From Apostichopus japonicus (Eukaryota > Echinodermata > Holothuroidea > Aspidochirotida > Stichopodidae), in the NCBI RefSeq assembly GCF_037975245.1, contig NC_092572.1, positions 5,667,001 through 5,731,000 on the forward strand: a DNA stretch of 64,000 nucleotides, given 5' to 3'. The position numbers and the translations under genes are program-made. How positions within the stretch are numbered: position 1 is the stretch's first letter; each line of letters begins with the position of its first letter. Under the pieces are notes generated by a model. It made no database searches and was not told the origin of the DNA. It saw nothing but the letters and a program-made list of their open reading frames with translations. This document shows positions 23,590 to 33,600 of the stretch, piece by piece.

Positions 23590-24030
23590 GTCTTGCCAAA
23601 TCAATTAATGAAGGATCTTTTACGATTTATCGAAGAAACATCGCTTATTCATTGGCTGACACAAATTCTTCAAGGATGGTCCAGACAAGTAAGGTTGGAT
23701 AATGGGTTATCGGAAATATTGGAAATAAAGGTTGGTGTGTCTTGGGGTGGGAGGAGGGGGTCCATTATATGGTATATTATTTACTATATATACTGATGAA
23801 ATTAGGTCAAACTCACAAATTTATATAACAAAATATGCCGTATCATTTAGAATATTTAGAATACAATATACTTTTAGAAAAGGTAAATGCTGCTGCAAGA
23901 CCTGAGTTTACAAGAATGGCTAATAGGATTGACAGTGATCAGAATAACCCTCTGTATACTGTACTAAAAACTCTCCTGCACAAATCGAGCAGAAATCTAA
24001 GAAATCCACACAAAATACCGAACGTAAGTT
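23590..24030 (+). other. Unrecognised open stretches
   Basis: Two neighbouring open stretches: 23593-23740 (LPNQLMKDLLRFIEETSLIH... followed by a GTTGGT possible donor) and about 23835-24025 (ending RNLRNPHKIPN with a possible donor GTAAGT at 24025). Composition looks protein-like (amphipathic, charged), but I recognise no family and saw no clear acceptors. They could be unidentified exons of gene A between the juxtamembrane and kinase exons, or remains of a transposon bounded by the 21.5/25.7 kb inverted repeats. Confidence 0.25.
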
Positions 24031-24297
24031 TACAACAACTCATTTATTTACCGTGCTGCTTTATACATTCCATTCGAGCACTTAGAATGTTTGTTATAGT
24101 CTGTTTGTTATATCGTTTTATGTAATAACTTTTGTATTAGTAGATGTATTTCATATGATATCCTATCATCTTGACATTTTCTCCCTTTTTACATTAGCTA
24201 TTCTTGGACTGTTTGCTATCCTATCATCTTAAAAAAAACAACTTTTATATGAGTTATTCTTCTTGTTGAGGTGTTATATGACTCCTCTCTATAAATT

Positions 24298-24575
24298 TTA
24301 TATGTATACTGGAAGGAAATAAAAAGAAGGAACAAGATACCGCAGTACAACTTGGAAACACTTGAACAATGACACAGTTATTTCCTTCTTTAAATCTGAG
24401 GATTCACACGAGGTTGGGTTGGATATTATGAATGTGCCTGTGAGCGTAAGAATTTTTTTATATGTATACTGGAAGGAAAAAAAAGAAGGAACAACATACT
24501 ATTGTACAACTTGGAAACACTTGAACAATGGCACAGTTGTTGGGTTGGATATTATGAATGTGCCTGTGAGCGTAA
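24298..24575. repeat. Direct duplication of about 115-150 bp
   Basis: 24300-24446 and 24459-24573 share TATATGTATACTGGAAGGAA, an AACTTGGAAACACTTGAACA stretch and TTGGGTTGGATATTATGAAT. The second copy lacks about 35 bp in the middle. No function is evident. Confidence 0.85.
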
Positions 24576-24804
24576 TACAATTTCACATTCCGTTTAAGGG
24601 GATAGTATAGTGGAATAGCTTCCCAAAGCGTTTGAAGGATACTTAGAAACTATTGTCAGAGACATTTCACGTAATACACTAACTTGAAAATGAAGAATTG
24701 CACACAATTTTCCGTAGTCTGTGTGCTTTATAAGAGTTCCGACTTAACAGATTACGCCACTGGAACTATTATTTTTGCAACTGCATGTGTTCACATTTCA
24801 TCAT

Positions 24805-25275
24805 ATACCTTGTCTATTTTATACATTATAGAAAATGGTGGGGGTTCTTTAAAATAAATAGGACCAATATATAACCCTTTCTGCAGCCGGCTCTCCTTGC
24901 CCTCCCTACCTCAACATCTCTTTATCCGACACCCTACATTTCACCCAAGAAACACATACTAAAACACTTACATCCGCCCATAACCCATACAGATTCCTTG
25001 TCTATTTTATACATTGCAACTTAACGTGGGCGTTCTTTTTAAATTAATAAGACCAATATAACACCATTTTAACAGCCGGCTCTCCTTGCCCTATACACCA
25101 CCTACCCTCGTCATATCCGACTCCATCCATGCCACTCAAGCAAAACATACTAAAACACGTATGTTGATACCTGCGTATAACCCATTCCTTGTCTATTTTA
25201 TACATTCAAGTAAACCGTGGACATTCTTTTTAAAATTAATAAGACCAATGTACCACCCCTTCGATTATTTTCTTC
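24805..25275. repeat. Three tandem units of about 185 bp
   Basis: Units begin near 24808, 24995 and 25187 with CCTTGTCTATTTTATACATT, followed by a TTCTTTWAAA...GACCAATATA block. The first two continue through GCCGGCTCTCCTTGCCCT. The third is truncated. No coding role is evident. Confidence 0.8.
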
Positions 25276-25319
25276 TATCTTAAGGTTATTCCACCTAACC
25301 ACCCCCCCTTCCTCTCCCC

Positions 25320-25735
25320 ATGTGACAGTGAACATTCACGGTGTACCCTATGGCTACTACACACAAAAGTGACGAATACAAGTCTGTGACAGGACGAAAC
25401 TTCAAAATTTAGTTCTAGCATAGTGACGAATGTGTGGCGAATGTCTAAAATTAACTGAAAATGACTTGACATAACGACGAATATGTTTACACTAAAATTA
25501 CTACTATGTAAGAATTTTTTCGATCAGCAACAAACATGAGAACTCAAAGTTCTATTTGTTATATTTAAAATATTGACAACTTTCGGTAAAAAAGATCCTC
25601 TTTTAGTTACGCTATACTCAAGTCAAAATATGAAAATCTTTAGAACACGTTTTCTCAAAACTCACATTTTGAACATTCGTCACTACGCCAGAACGGGGAC
25701 AAAGTGTTCACATTTTTTTTAAAACTTTTTTATTT
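25320..25735. repeat. Right arm of the diverged inverted repeat pair
   Basis: Reverse-complement counterpart of 21510-21860 (core at 25677-25708), with the same GACGAAT-type words in the inner part. Confidence 0.4.
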
Positions 25736-26480
25736 TTTTATTTATTAAACATCATTTTCTATTCAATTTTGTCTGCCATATGAGTATTTGACCTAACGAC
25801 CTGTACGATAGGGCAAGTAGAACAGCCACTTCAATTGATGAGCCGAAGATGTGCAAAGTTTGAATTCTTAAAAAATTAAAAGTACATCAAATATAACACA
25901 GACTGGCAGCAGTGTTCCTTAACAATAAACAAGATTTTGAATTTAATTTCCCACTTATCATCTGCCACCGAAATATCTCCTAACGGAAGCATACACTTTC
26001 ATCGCTGAAATTGTATATTTTTTCGCAGATAGACGCATTGATGTGAAAGTAAATCTCTCAAGAAAAATTCTTCATGTCATCAAAAATGGCTTTAAGATCA
26101 AACAATGGGGAGACCAAATATTGAAACACTATGAAGTATGCACCTAGTAATGTAGCAGAGTATTCACTTTTGAAAGTGTTCAATAGCTTTTCCACTTAAC
26201 TATCTGCTTCTAGAGGTTGCTTGATAAGCACAAAACAAGCCTGCCAATCATCTTATGACAATATTGGGTTCTCTATGTTGATAACAAAATCCATAGCACG
26301 GTTTTCAATATTCACTAAATTGGAGATTGGGAATAAGTGGTATCTAGCTATGTATTATGTTACCAAACACCATCAGTGTGACCAAATCACGACACGACTG
26401 GCAGTTGTATGCAATATGTATTATTCTTAAAGTTAAAGTTAGTTATGATATCACACCAAGTCACGCTTCCGTCTTTATAG

Positions 26481-26660
26481 CTTACATGGATCTGCAGGAA
26501 CTTGAAGTTAATAAGAATAAGAAGAACAAGAATCTTGAAGTCCCAGAGACGAATGTGAAATTAGTTTCAAATTTACCTGGAAAAGGAATGTTACGATATC
26601 ACAAGGCTTTGGTTATGAGAGCAGAAGGGAATCTAGAAGCTGTGGTCAGAACTTTGTCAG
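26481..26660 (+). CDS. Receptor gene A: kinase-like exon 1 (N-lobe start)
   Basis: A 180-nt phase 1-1 exon, acceptor GTCTTTATAG, donor GTATTT. It begins AYMDLQELEVNKN, a juxtamembrane-like stretch with a tyrosine, then a Lys-rich linker, and from about residue 33 the start of a tyrosine-kinase N-lobe: LPGKGMLRYHKALV replaces the glycine-rich loop and EAVVRTLS replaces VAVKTLK. The glycine loop is degenerate and the ATP-anchoring lysine of strand beta-3 aligns with Arg, so ATP binding is likely poor. The kinase assignment rests on this pattern together with the following exons. The start codon is upstream in an earlier exon. Confidence 0.75.
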
Positions 26661-26943
26661 GTATTTACTTTGAATATTACCTTAGCAGACTAAAAGAAAG
26701 TAACATCTTCAATACATATTGTTTTACAATGACATATATAAAACATAACGCGTGTGAATGCAGTATGATATTGTAAGGAGAATGACTTGTGTTAACCCCG
26801 TCGACAATTTCATCGAATGTTATGTGATTAAAAGAGATAAAACAAACATTTGAAAACTCAACTCGTCCTAATCAAAGTGTACAGTGGATGAGACAGTGAT
26901 AACCTCAATGCGTTTAACAATCTACTAACTGATTGCTTAACAG

Positions 26944-27051
26944 GTGATTCAACTTTGCGGATGAATAAATTACAAAGTTCAGAGGTTCAACACATATTAA
27001 AACTGCCCGGTGATAATAGTATTATGAAGCTTCTTGTATGGTGTGATACAG
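26944..27051 (+). CDS. Receptor gene A: kinase-like exon 2 (helix C region)
   Basis: A 108-nt phase 1-1 exon, acceptor GCTTAACAG, donor GTACGA. It reads GDSTLRMNKLQSSEVQHILK then LPGDNSIMKLLVWCDT. The second part aligns with the tyrosine-kinase pattern L..H.NI(V/M)KLLGWC at strands beta-4/beta-5. Glu of SSEVQH is a plausible helix-C glutamate. The frame is intact. Confidence 0.75.
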
Positions 27052-27335
27052 GTACGAATACTCGCACTTGTCAAAATGTGGTATTAACCATTCAACCTTA
27101 ACAGTGCAGGCCTTTTTCTTGGCATATATGTTGTGCTCTAAGGAAATACTAAAATATATACAAATAATGACAAATGAGAGAACAAGAAAAATATATGATT
27201 AAAACTTGAATTCAATAAGGTCATTTTGTTTGTTCTTGTAAATAAACTACTAATCACTGATTTGCATTCGAATAACTTTATATGGTTACTACTTTTCAGT
27301 ACCAAAAAATCTGATTTGTGAATATTAAAGCGGAG

Positions 27336-27502
27336 GAACTCTCTCAGATCACCTAACTGAAGAGTTCAGTTCCCAGAAAGTACATCAGTATGGCAATACT
27401 AAACAGAAGCGTTTTCAAGTTGCGGAGAAGGGAAACGCCGATCATTTACCAAAATATGCACTTCAGGTGGCGAGAGGATTAAAGTGTTTGACAACACATA
27501 GA
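27336..27502 (+). CDS. Receptor gene A: kinase-like exon 3
   Basis: A 167-nt exon, phase 1 in and phase 0 out, acceptor GCGGAG, donor GTAAGT. It starts GTLSDHL, the hinge and helix-D motif of tyrosine kinases (G-T-L-x-x-x-L), has a variable Lys/Gln-rich insert, then YALQVARGLKCLTTHR, matching helix E (A.QVARGM.YL...). The frame is intact. Using the AG just before GAACTC rather than an upstream AG is forced by phase and by the GTL motif. Confidence 0.8.
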
Positions 27503-28072
27503 GTAAGTTTATTCCACTCCAGTGTATTTTCTCCTTATAGTGGGAGGATATGTAAATCAACACATGTGGGAAATGTTAAATATGGATACGAAAATGGCAC
27601 CAATGATATCAAATAGCCTTGGTCAAATCAACATCAGAAGAAGACTGATGATGCTTTACTTGTATGTGCGGCACAGCAAAACAGTGTGGCTAAGTTTATT
27701 AAAAGGGGTTAAGAACATGGACTGCCGTTAACGTTTATTTTTTAATTGTGCAGTCTTAATATTTATGATATGATCTCAGTTGTGACTGCTTAGGCACTAT
27801 GATCCAAAAGATATGTACAATGGTTCATAAACAAGAACTAAGAGGAGAATAATAATGAAAAGATAATAAATACTTCCAAGCAACATATTGTCCAAAGGTG
27901 GAGGAGTAGTTTCTCCTGTAAATAATTACACTTCAGCAAACAACAAAAACATTGGGCCCAGGTATCAAAAGTTAAGGCTTTTTAAGGAAGTGCTATATCA
28001 TTGATTCTCTTAGATTTCGATATAGTGCTTAATTACTTTACTAACTAACAATTGCTTAAACTGTATTAACAG

Positions 28073-28192
28073 TTCATCAGCCCCGGTCTTCGAAGTAAGA
28101 AAGTCTTGTTGACAGCGTCAGGGAAGTGCAAGTTATACAACTTTGTTTCTGTATAAAAGGCTAAAGAATGGACTGAATTAACTTGGAATGAA
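28073..28192 (+). CDS. Receptor gene A: catalytic-loop exon, catalytic residues lost
   Basis: Acceptor TATTAACAG. It reads FISPGLRSKKVLLTASGKC then KLYNFVSV. Aligned to (I/V)VHRDLAARNVLL...KIADFGLA this gives His-Arg-Asp to Ser-Pro-Gly, the loop Asn to Lys, and Asp-Phe-Gly to Asn-Phe-Val, so proton acceptor and metal-binding residues are all absent. The next in-frame codon after NFVSV is TAA (28154-28156). Beyond it the same frame reads KAKEWTELTWNE to 28192. Joined to the next exon, that gives an activation segment of normal length, so I favour a longer exon with a nonsense codon. The alternative is splicing at 28151 (GTATAA), which avoids the stop but leaves an activation segment of only about eight residues. 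Confidence 0.7.
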
Positions 28193-28362
28193 GTCAGTAT
28201 TTGCTCAAAAGTGTTGTTTCCAATTTAGCTTAGAAATAAACTTTAATTAATTATATTTACAGGGATATTTATGTCCCCAATAGCTAATAAAACCTCCTAT
28301 ATTGTTCCATAAATACAGGGGATTTCATTCAAAGTACCGGATAATGAATATATACATATGTA

Positions 28363-28370
<8 letters not shown>

Positions 28371-28437
<67 letters not shown>
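28371..28437. repeat. (TA)n microsatellite
   Basis: About 33 TA units after a short TGTG stretch, directly upstream of the kinase exon acceptor at 28459. The acceptor tract is only about 20 bp from the repeat. Confidence 0.98.
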
Positions 28438-28443
<6 letters not shown>

Positions 28444-28459
28444 CATTTCTTTCGCACAG

Positions 28460-28568
28460 AATGTTCCCTTTCAGTGGATGCCTCCAGAGTTTCTCTTACA
28501 TGAAACGATTTCTGCCGCAGGAGATGTCTGGTCATTTGGTGTTCTCCTCTGGGAAATTTTCAGTTACG
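28460..28568 (+). CDS. Receptor gene A: kinase C-lobe exon
   Basis: A 109-nt exon, phase 0 in and phase 1 out, acceptor TTTCGCACAG, donor GTATTG. It reads NVPFQWMPPEFLLHETISAA then GDVWSFGVLLWEIFSYG. This is the best-preserved part of the kinase fold: WMPPE stands for the APE motif, and DVWSFGVLLWEIFSYG is the helix-F signature of tyrosine kinases, including the conserved Asp. It places the domain in the tyrosine-kinase group. Confidence 0.93.
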
Positions 28569-28841
28569 GTATTGGAATTTAAATTATATAACTGGATATT
28601 GTAGATCATATGCGATTGAATCCTTTACTTTCTAAGTAGCTTGATTTCGTATTATTGCATGATAGGCCAATGGTGTTTTTGTATGGCATTGTAATTTAAC
28701 ATCAATGAAAAGGCGCAAATAATTTATTCTTTTCTATGCGTTGTAAATATATATTAAGCAAATAAAATTCCTTTTGGGAAATGGAAAAAGAAGACACTTT
28801 CTTTATTTCTATGGGGTATCCAATTCTTTACCGCTGTGTAG

Positions 28842-28935
28842 GATCGGAACCGTACCAAGGAAAAGCCAGAGCTGATGTCGAGAAGAGCCTTCGCGCAAAA
28901 CAGCAGCTCCTTCCTGATAACTGCCCAGGGGTCAT
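28842..28935 (+). CDS. Receptor gene A: kinase C-lobe exon 2
   Basis: A 94-nt exon, phase 1 in and phase 2 out, acceptor CCGCTGTGTAG, donor GTAAGC. It reads GSEPYQGKARADVEKSLRAK then QQLLPDNCPGV, matching the helix-G region G..PY.......V...L..G.RL..P..CP. The frame is intact. The next exon must supply one base, which the exon start at 29033 does. Confidence 0.85.
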
Positions 28936-29032
28936 GTAAGCAAGCCTTTTTGTATTTCCTGTACCAGTCTTTCTCTTATCACCCTTTCCATGTTTTTCAT
29001 ATATACATTGGCTCCGTTTGTTCTCATTTCAG

Positions 29033-29040
29033 CTGGCAGG
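29033..29040 (+). pseudogene. Receptor gene A: first 8 nt of an exon split by a transposon
   Basis: The acceptor TTCTCATTTCAG is followed by CTGGCAGG, and then the hAT-like element begins. Joining these 8 nt to 30132 restores (AT)C-TGG-CAG-GTG-ATG, read IWQVMITCW, the expected kinase motif (I-Y-x-V-M-x-x-C-W) in the right phase. As it stands, reading through from 29033 enters the element and meets TAA after about 14 codons, so the kinase would be truncated before its last helices. Confidence 0.85.
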
Positions 29041-30123
29041 CAGGCGCGGCGGAACGGAAAAATTATTGGGGGGGCTAATGTGTGGAGACTATCTAAGCGG
29101 AGCGCCACCATCGGTTGGCGCGGAGCGTACAAGAAAATTTTGGGTTTTTTCAAACCCCCAGATGGCCGGAAACGGCACTTCCCGAGTGTTTTATGCTTCG
29201 AATACCTAGCCCTAAAATATGGGTCTCAAGCCTGCAATTTCTCTGATTGCACGTAAAAGTCTGTAAAAACATTGTTATTTGTATATCCGATGGTGGTTTA
29301 AGAGATTAGCTATTACTCGTAGTGTACTCGCAAAGACGTTTTTGAGTGTAGTAAGGACAGTGGCGGAGCTAGGGGTATTGGTCGGGGGAGGGGGGCAAGA
29401 ATGGTCTGTAGGGGCACTTTCGACACTATCTAAGCGGAGCGCCACCACAGGTTGGCGCGGAGCCTACAGAATTTTTTTGAGTAAAGATACTCCCTAGATT
29501 GCAGGAAATGACCCTCTCCGGGCCTTGCTAATTTGCAGATAAACGGAGAATAAATAGGTGTCGTCGCCATTTTGTCGGAAAATTACACCAACAGAATATG
29601 ACAAATGTCAATAGATAGATGAGAGCGCAATAAAATAGTCAATAATCGCGAATAAGTAAAAAGTAGTGAAAAGCTGAAAAGGGCGCCAGCAGTCTATTTG
29701 AGTCCGTCAGGGGGGTGGCATCCGCCCCTGACTGTATGGACGCTTCGCCACTGAGTAAGGGGATGTTGGAGAACTGGCTGAAATGAGGCAAGTCATTGGC
29801 CTAAGACGAAGTTGTGTTGAGCTTACCGGTACTCACACTCACTGCTTCCACTTTTCACGGGGCGTGAAGAAGCGGTTGGGGTGACAATGTGGTCTATAGC
29901 CAGGGGACGGCCGAGGGTCCCCCAGCATTTACTAAAATTATTACACCTGTATAGTATACGTGTGCATCGGACAGATCGACAAGTATACTGCATTGAAAAA
30001 TGGGCAGATGCACGTTTAGGAGCCTTGGTAAATATTGGGGGGGCTTATCATGCATTTGCCCCCTCAACTTTTTTATTGGGGGGGCTGAGCCCCCCCAAGC
30101 CCCCCCCGGTTCCGCCGCCACTG
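29041..30123. mobile_element. hAT-like non-autonomous element inserted in a kinase exon
   Basis: The ends are inverted repeats: left CAGGCGCGGCGGAACGG, right end the reverse complement of CAGTGGCGGCGGAACCGG. It is flanked by an exact 8-bp duplication, CTGGCAGG (29033-29040 and 30124-30131). An 8-bp duplication with CAG-type ends suits the hAT superfamily. G-rich runs sit just inside both ends. It has no transposase and contains a second, related element (29358-29753). Removing both and one target copy restores the kinase reading frame, so the precise boundaries are well supported. Confidence 0.85.
29358..29753. mobile_element. Nested hAT-like element
   Basis: Begins CAGTGGCGGAGC and ends with the reverse complement of CAGTGGCGAAGCG. 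Flanks are AGTAAGGA (29350-29357) and AGTAAGGG (29754-29761), an 8-bp duplication with one mismatch. It carries its own copy of the ATCTAAGCGGAGCGCCACC block (about 29430-29448), as does the host element at 29089-29107, so a relative jumped into a relative. Confidence 0.8.
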
Positions 30124-30224
30124 CTGGCAGGTGATGATAACTTGTTGGGAAGCGGCTGCAGAAAAAAAGACCTAAAATTGATGACGTATCATTTAAGCTG
30201 GCTGCCTTGTGCAATGAGGATAAG
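30124..30224 (+). pseudogene. Receptor gene A: last kinase exon, displaced and frameshifted
   Basis: The remainder of the exon split at 29040, after the 8-bp target duplication. From 30131 it reads VMITCWEAAAEK. A run of seven A (30162-30168) then shifts the frame: with six A it would continue RPKIDDVSFKLAALCNEDK to the donor GTAAGA at 30225. CW...RP is the closing signature of tyrosine kinases (helix H/I), so the shift is a real break or a homopolymer error. As written the frame ends at TAA four codons later. Confidence 0.75.
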
Positions 30225-30452
30225 GTAAGAACAACAAAGGAATAAAAAGTTATATTAACATATTTTGCTTCATCCAAGGATTGCTTGTAATACGATTGAG
30301 TTGTAACCCACCTTTCGAGAGTTAAACAAAGGTTTGTTATCAGGGTGATATTTATTCTGCAAATCATAGATAATCCTTGATATTTTAACTTCCTTAATAA
30401 CCAATGTGGATCAGTAATTCAACTACATCGATTTTTTAACTTTTTGTCAAAG

Positions 30453-30473
30453 GAATATCAGGAAATCGTATAA
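30453..30473 (+). CDS. Receptor gene A: possible C-terminal exon
   Basis: Acceptor TTTTGTCAAAG. In the phase expected from 30224 it reads EYQEIV and stops (TAA 30471-30473), giving a tail that ends just after the kinase-like domain with one tyrosine in a YQEI setting. A different frame of the same DNA is open for about 36 codons (NIRKSYKKTFLDGS...) up to a (TA)n tract. I prefer the short tail on phase grounds, with low certainty. Confidence 0.35.
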   Translation, partial: EYQEIV

Positions 30474-30560
30474 GAAGACCTTTCTAGACGGAAGCATTAA
30501 TCGCCGACTATCAAAATCGATGAGTATGGAAAAATTAGTTGACGGAAGAACTACCGAAAG

Positions 30561-30562
<2 letters not shown>

Positions 30563-30599
<37 letters not shown>

Positions 30600-30606
30600 T
30601 ATATAA

Positions 30607-30645
<39 letters not shown>
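30563..30645. repeat. Interrupted (TA)n tract
   Basis: Two TA runs separated by TATATAAAAAAAAAA. Non-coding. Confidence 0.95.
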
Positions 30646-30646
<1 letters not shown>

Positions 30647-30699
30647 AATATCGATGAACACATTTTGGTATTTTGCCATCGTTTTGTCTTCCTTAAATG

Positions 30700-33600
30700 A
30701 ATGTATACATTGTTTGATAGTGTCAGTACTTGGCAAGAATAAGTTTTTTATATAGTTTACATTATATTTTAGATTTCTTTGAAAAACATTTTGGTACGTG
30801 GAATATGCAAATTCTTTTAATATTTAATTTAAATAGAAATCAACTTATGTTATCATTTCATGAAGTGATATATCTCTAAGAAACAAATTTGATGAGAGAA
30901 TATGTTCTCTTTTGAAATAAATAATGTGAAAATATTGTCAAACTAAAAGTCAAATTATGATGTATTTAGTACATCATACTACAAACTATGTAAGTAATTA
31001 CAATTAAATCGTAAGCGTCAAAGATGATGATGCCTTTTTTTATTGCAACTGCATGTATGATTTTCATTTCCAAATTAACCACAATGTGTTGCACAGTGAT
31101 GATACGGAAGAAAGATTCTTTGCTTTCTGTATTGCCCTGGTGATATTTTCTGTAGAGTATAAGGCTCAATGCTACCGTTAGTTCAATCATCGTTTACTTA
31201 CTTCTTGTTAACTACAATGGGATATAAAAGCATTTGACCTGTTATCGAAACCAGACAGTGTGATCGTTTAGCTGTTCTTATGCACGAGAGTATCGGTAAA
31301 GTTTAGGGGATTTCCCGAACGTCGATCAAAGTCGAAAACAACGTTAACAATGCCATTACTTCAAAGGGCACCAGTTTATTTACTTACTTGTATACAAAAG
31401 TAGCGTTCGTGGAAGAAAAAGTGTGTGTGACCTTTAACAAAACTTATTGTTGCAAATATGATGTGTTGCTGGATCTGTCGGTGCTTACCAAACATCGACC
31501 TATCCACTAATTCATTTATTGGTTGCTGATCATATATGGGATTTTGGTCTACTTTTACTTCAATACAAAATATTTTCTTATTTCATCCAGTCTATAATTG
31601 TTTGTTTTAATGGTATTATTGATTGATAGTAATTAGCAGTTCATTGTACTCGTATTAACACAGATAAGCCTCGAAGACTTATCATAAACATTTTGACGAC
31701 ATTAAATCCAATACCTTCAATACGCTTCGTGAATATGCCCATAGCTATGAAAATGTGTAACTTTGTTTATGACACTGCGTTGTTAATTTATTTGAGCATT
31801 TTCTCGTTTCAGAAATTATATACCCAGTATTAATTTGAATATATACGGTTCATATGCTAGAGGAATAAGAAACCTATGTGATCCTAAGTCTGTGACGTAG
31901 CTAACATACATAAACTGTAATATTGTTGAATGGTACAGGATATAGAACGTGGTATTATTTATAGTTCAGTCTTTAATCATATGATTTCTTAATATCCATC
32001 ATATCAAATTATATACAATACATGCTGTTACAAATTCCGTTTATGAGATTGTTTGCATCATTTGCATCATTTTAATATTGAATAACAATAACTCTTTCAA
32101 ATGTATAAGTGCTCTTACTTGACACCGTGAAAATATAGGCTCTTCTTTTATTTATCTGTATCCCACATTCAGCACAAATTCGTTGAATCAATATTAACTT
32201 TGTTTCCATTTTATTCCCATTACCCTTCTTACTTCATGTTAAACTAAGTTTACGTTTAATGAAAATATATCTGAGTTATTCTTGTTAATTCACATAGCCA
32301 CATAAAGACGATAACTTACAAAGTGTATATAACCATGACCATAATACGACAACGACAACTCCGATATAGGTATAGTTATACCGAGTGTATAATAGCAACC
32401 GTTTTGTAGACAGTCACGCACGACTTCTTCCCTTTGTAATAATCTATTCATGCAATCGAAGCGATTGCCAATCTTTGTTTGCTAATATTTTCTTGCAAAT
32501 CACTGTGAAATTTATTTGAGATCTATAATGAAAGAAGTAGTATTGGTAGTAGCTTTGAAATAAAGGCAGTATATGATGCTAACACTAATAATACTAACAC
32601 TATGGCACATTTATTTTACTGGGTAAAATACCAACACAGGTTTGCACTAAATTCAGTTTATTGAGCTGCTTATCAATTTTTACTCAAACTTCAGTGATGA
32701 TATAGTATTGGTAACAAGCTGCATTTATTAACGTTCGTAGTAACTTTACGTAACTCAATCACAATCATCAGTGCTCTAATTTGACATCGTTTAAACGTAT
32801 AATTTTGTTTTATTGCTTTGCAATTATTAGTCACCATGATAGACGTTTAAACATCTTTATTTATATTTTGTTTTCCTTAATTTCCTTACGTGATGTTTTA
32901 TGCAGAGTTTACGATAGTGGACAAAATAAAGAGTTTCATCCTTTTTCACATTGCCACATATTTCTTTACTTTTTTATGGATGATAACTAACAAAGTGTAT
33001 ATATCCATACCAGACTACGACAGCAACAATTTATATCTAGTTACAGTTATACCGAGTGTATAATAACAACCGTTATGTAGCCAGTCAGGTACGATTGCTT
33101 CCAACGGTAAGAATCTTTGTCATCGAAGCGGTCTTTGTTTGTTTAGTTTTATATACGTTACAATGAACATGTTGACTACAATGAAAGACAACTAACTATT
33201 CACTAGCAAAATCTTGTACTTAACATGGCCTCCTAAAACTCTGAAGCACGGAAAAGATCTTCAGATACAAGGGAATTGGATACAGTTAATTTTCAAATGA
33301 AACGACAACCTGTACTCCAAGAAATCACTGACAAATGACATAATCTACCATAACTAACTTTGAACCGCACCGTTTCAATTAAAACAAGAAAAGTGATTTC
33401 AAAGACAATGAGAGAAAGGTATATGTCATCAACCAAATGTTTTTTAAAGTAAACTGTGAAATTGATTTGAGCTCTGTATTAAAAACAGGTGTATGGTAGT
33501 AGCTGTAAAATAAATGCAATATATGATGCAGACACCAAAATGACAGTCTGATTACAAGCATATGTTTGGGAGTGGTTATTTGGCACTCTTACTTTTCTGA

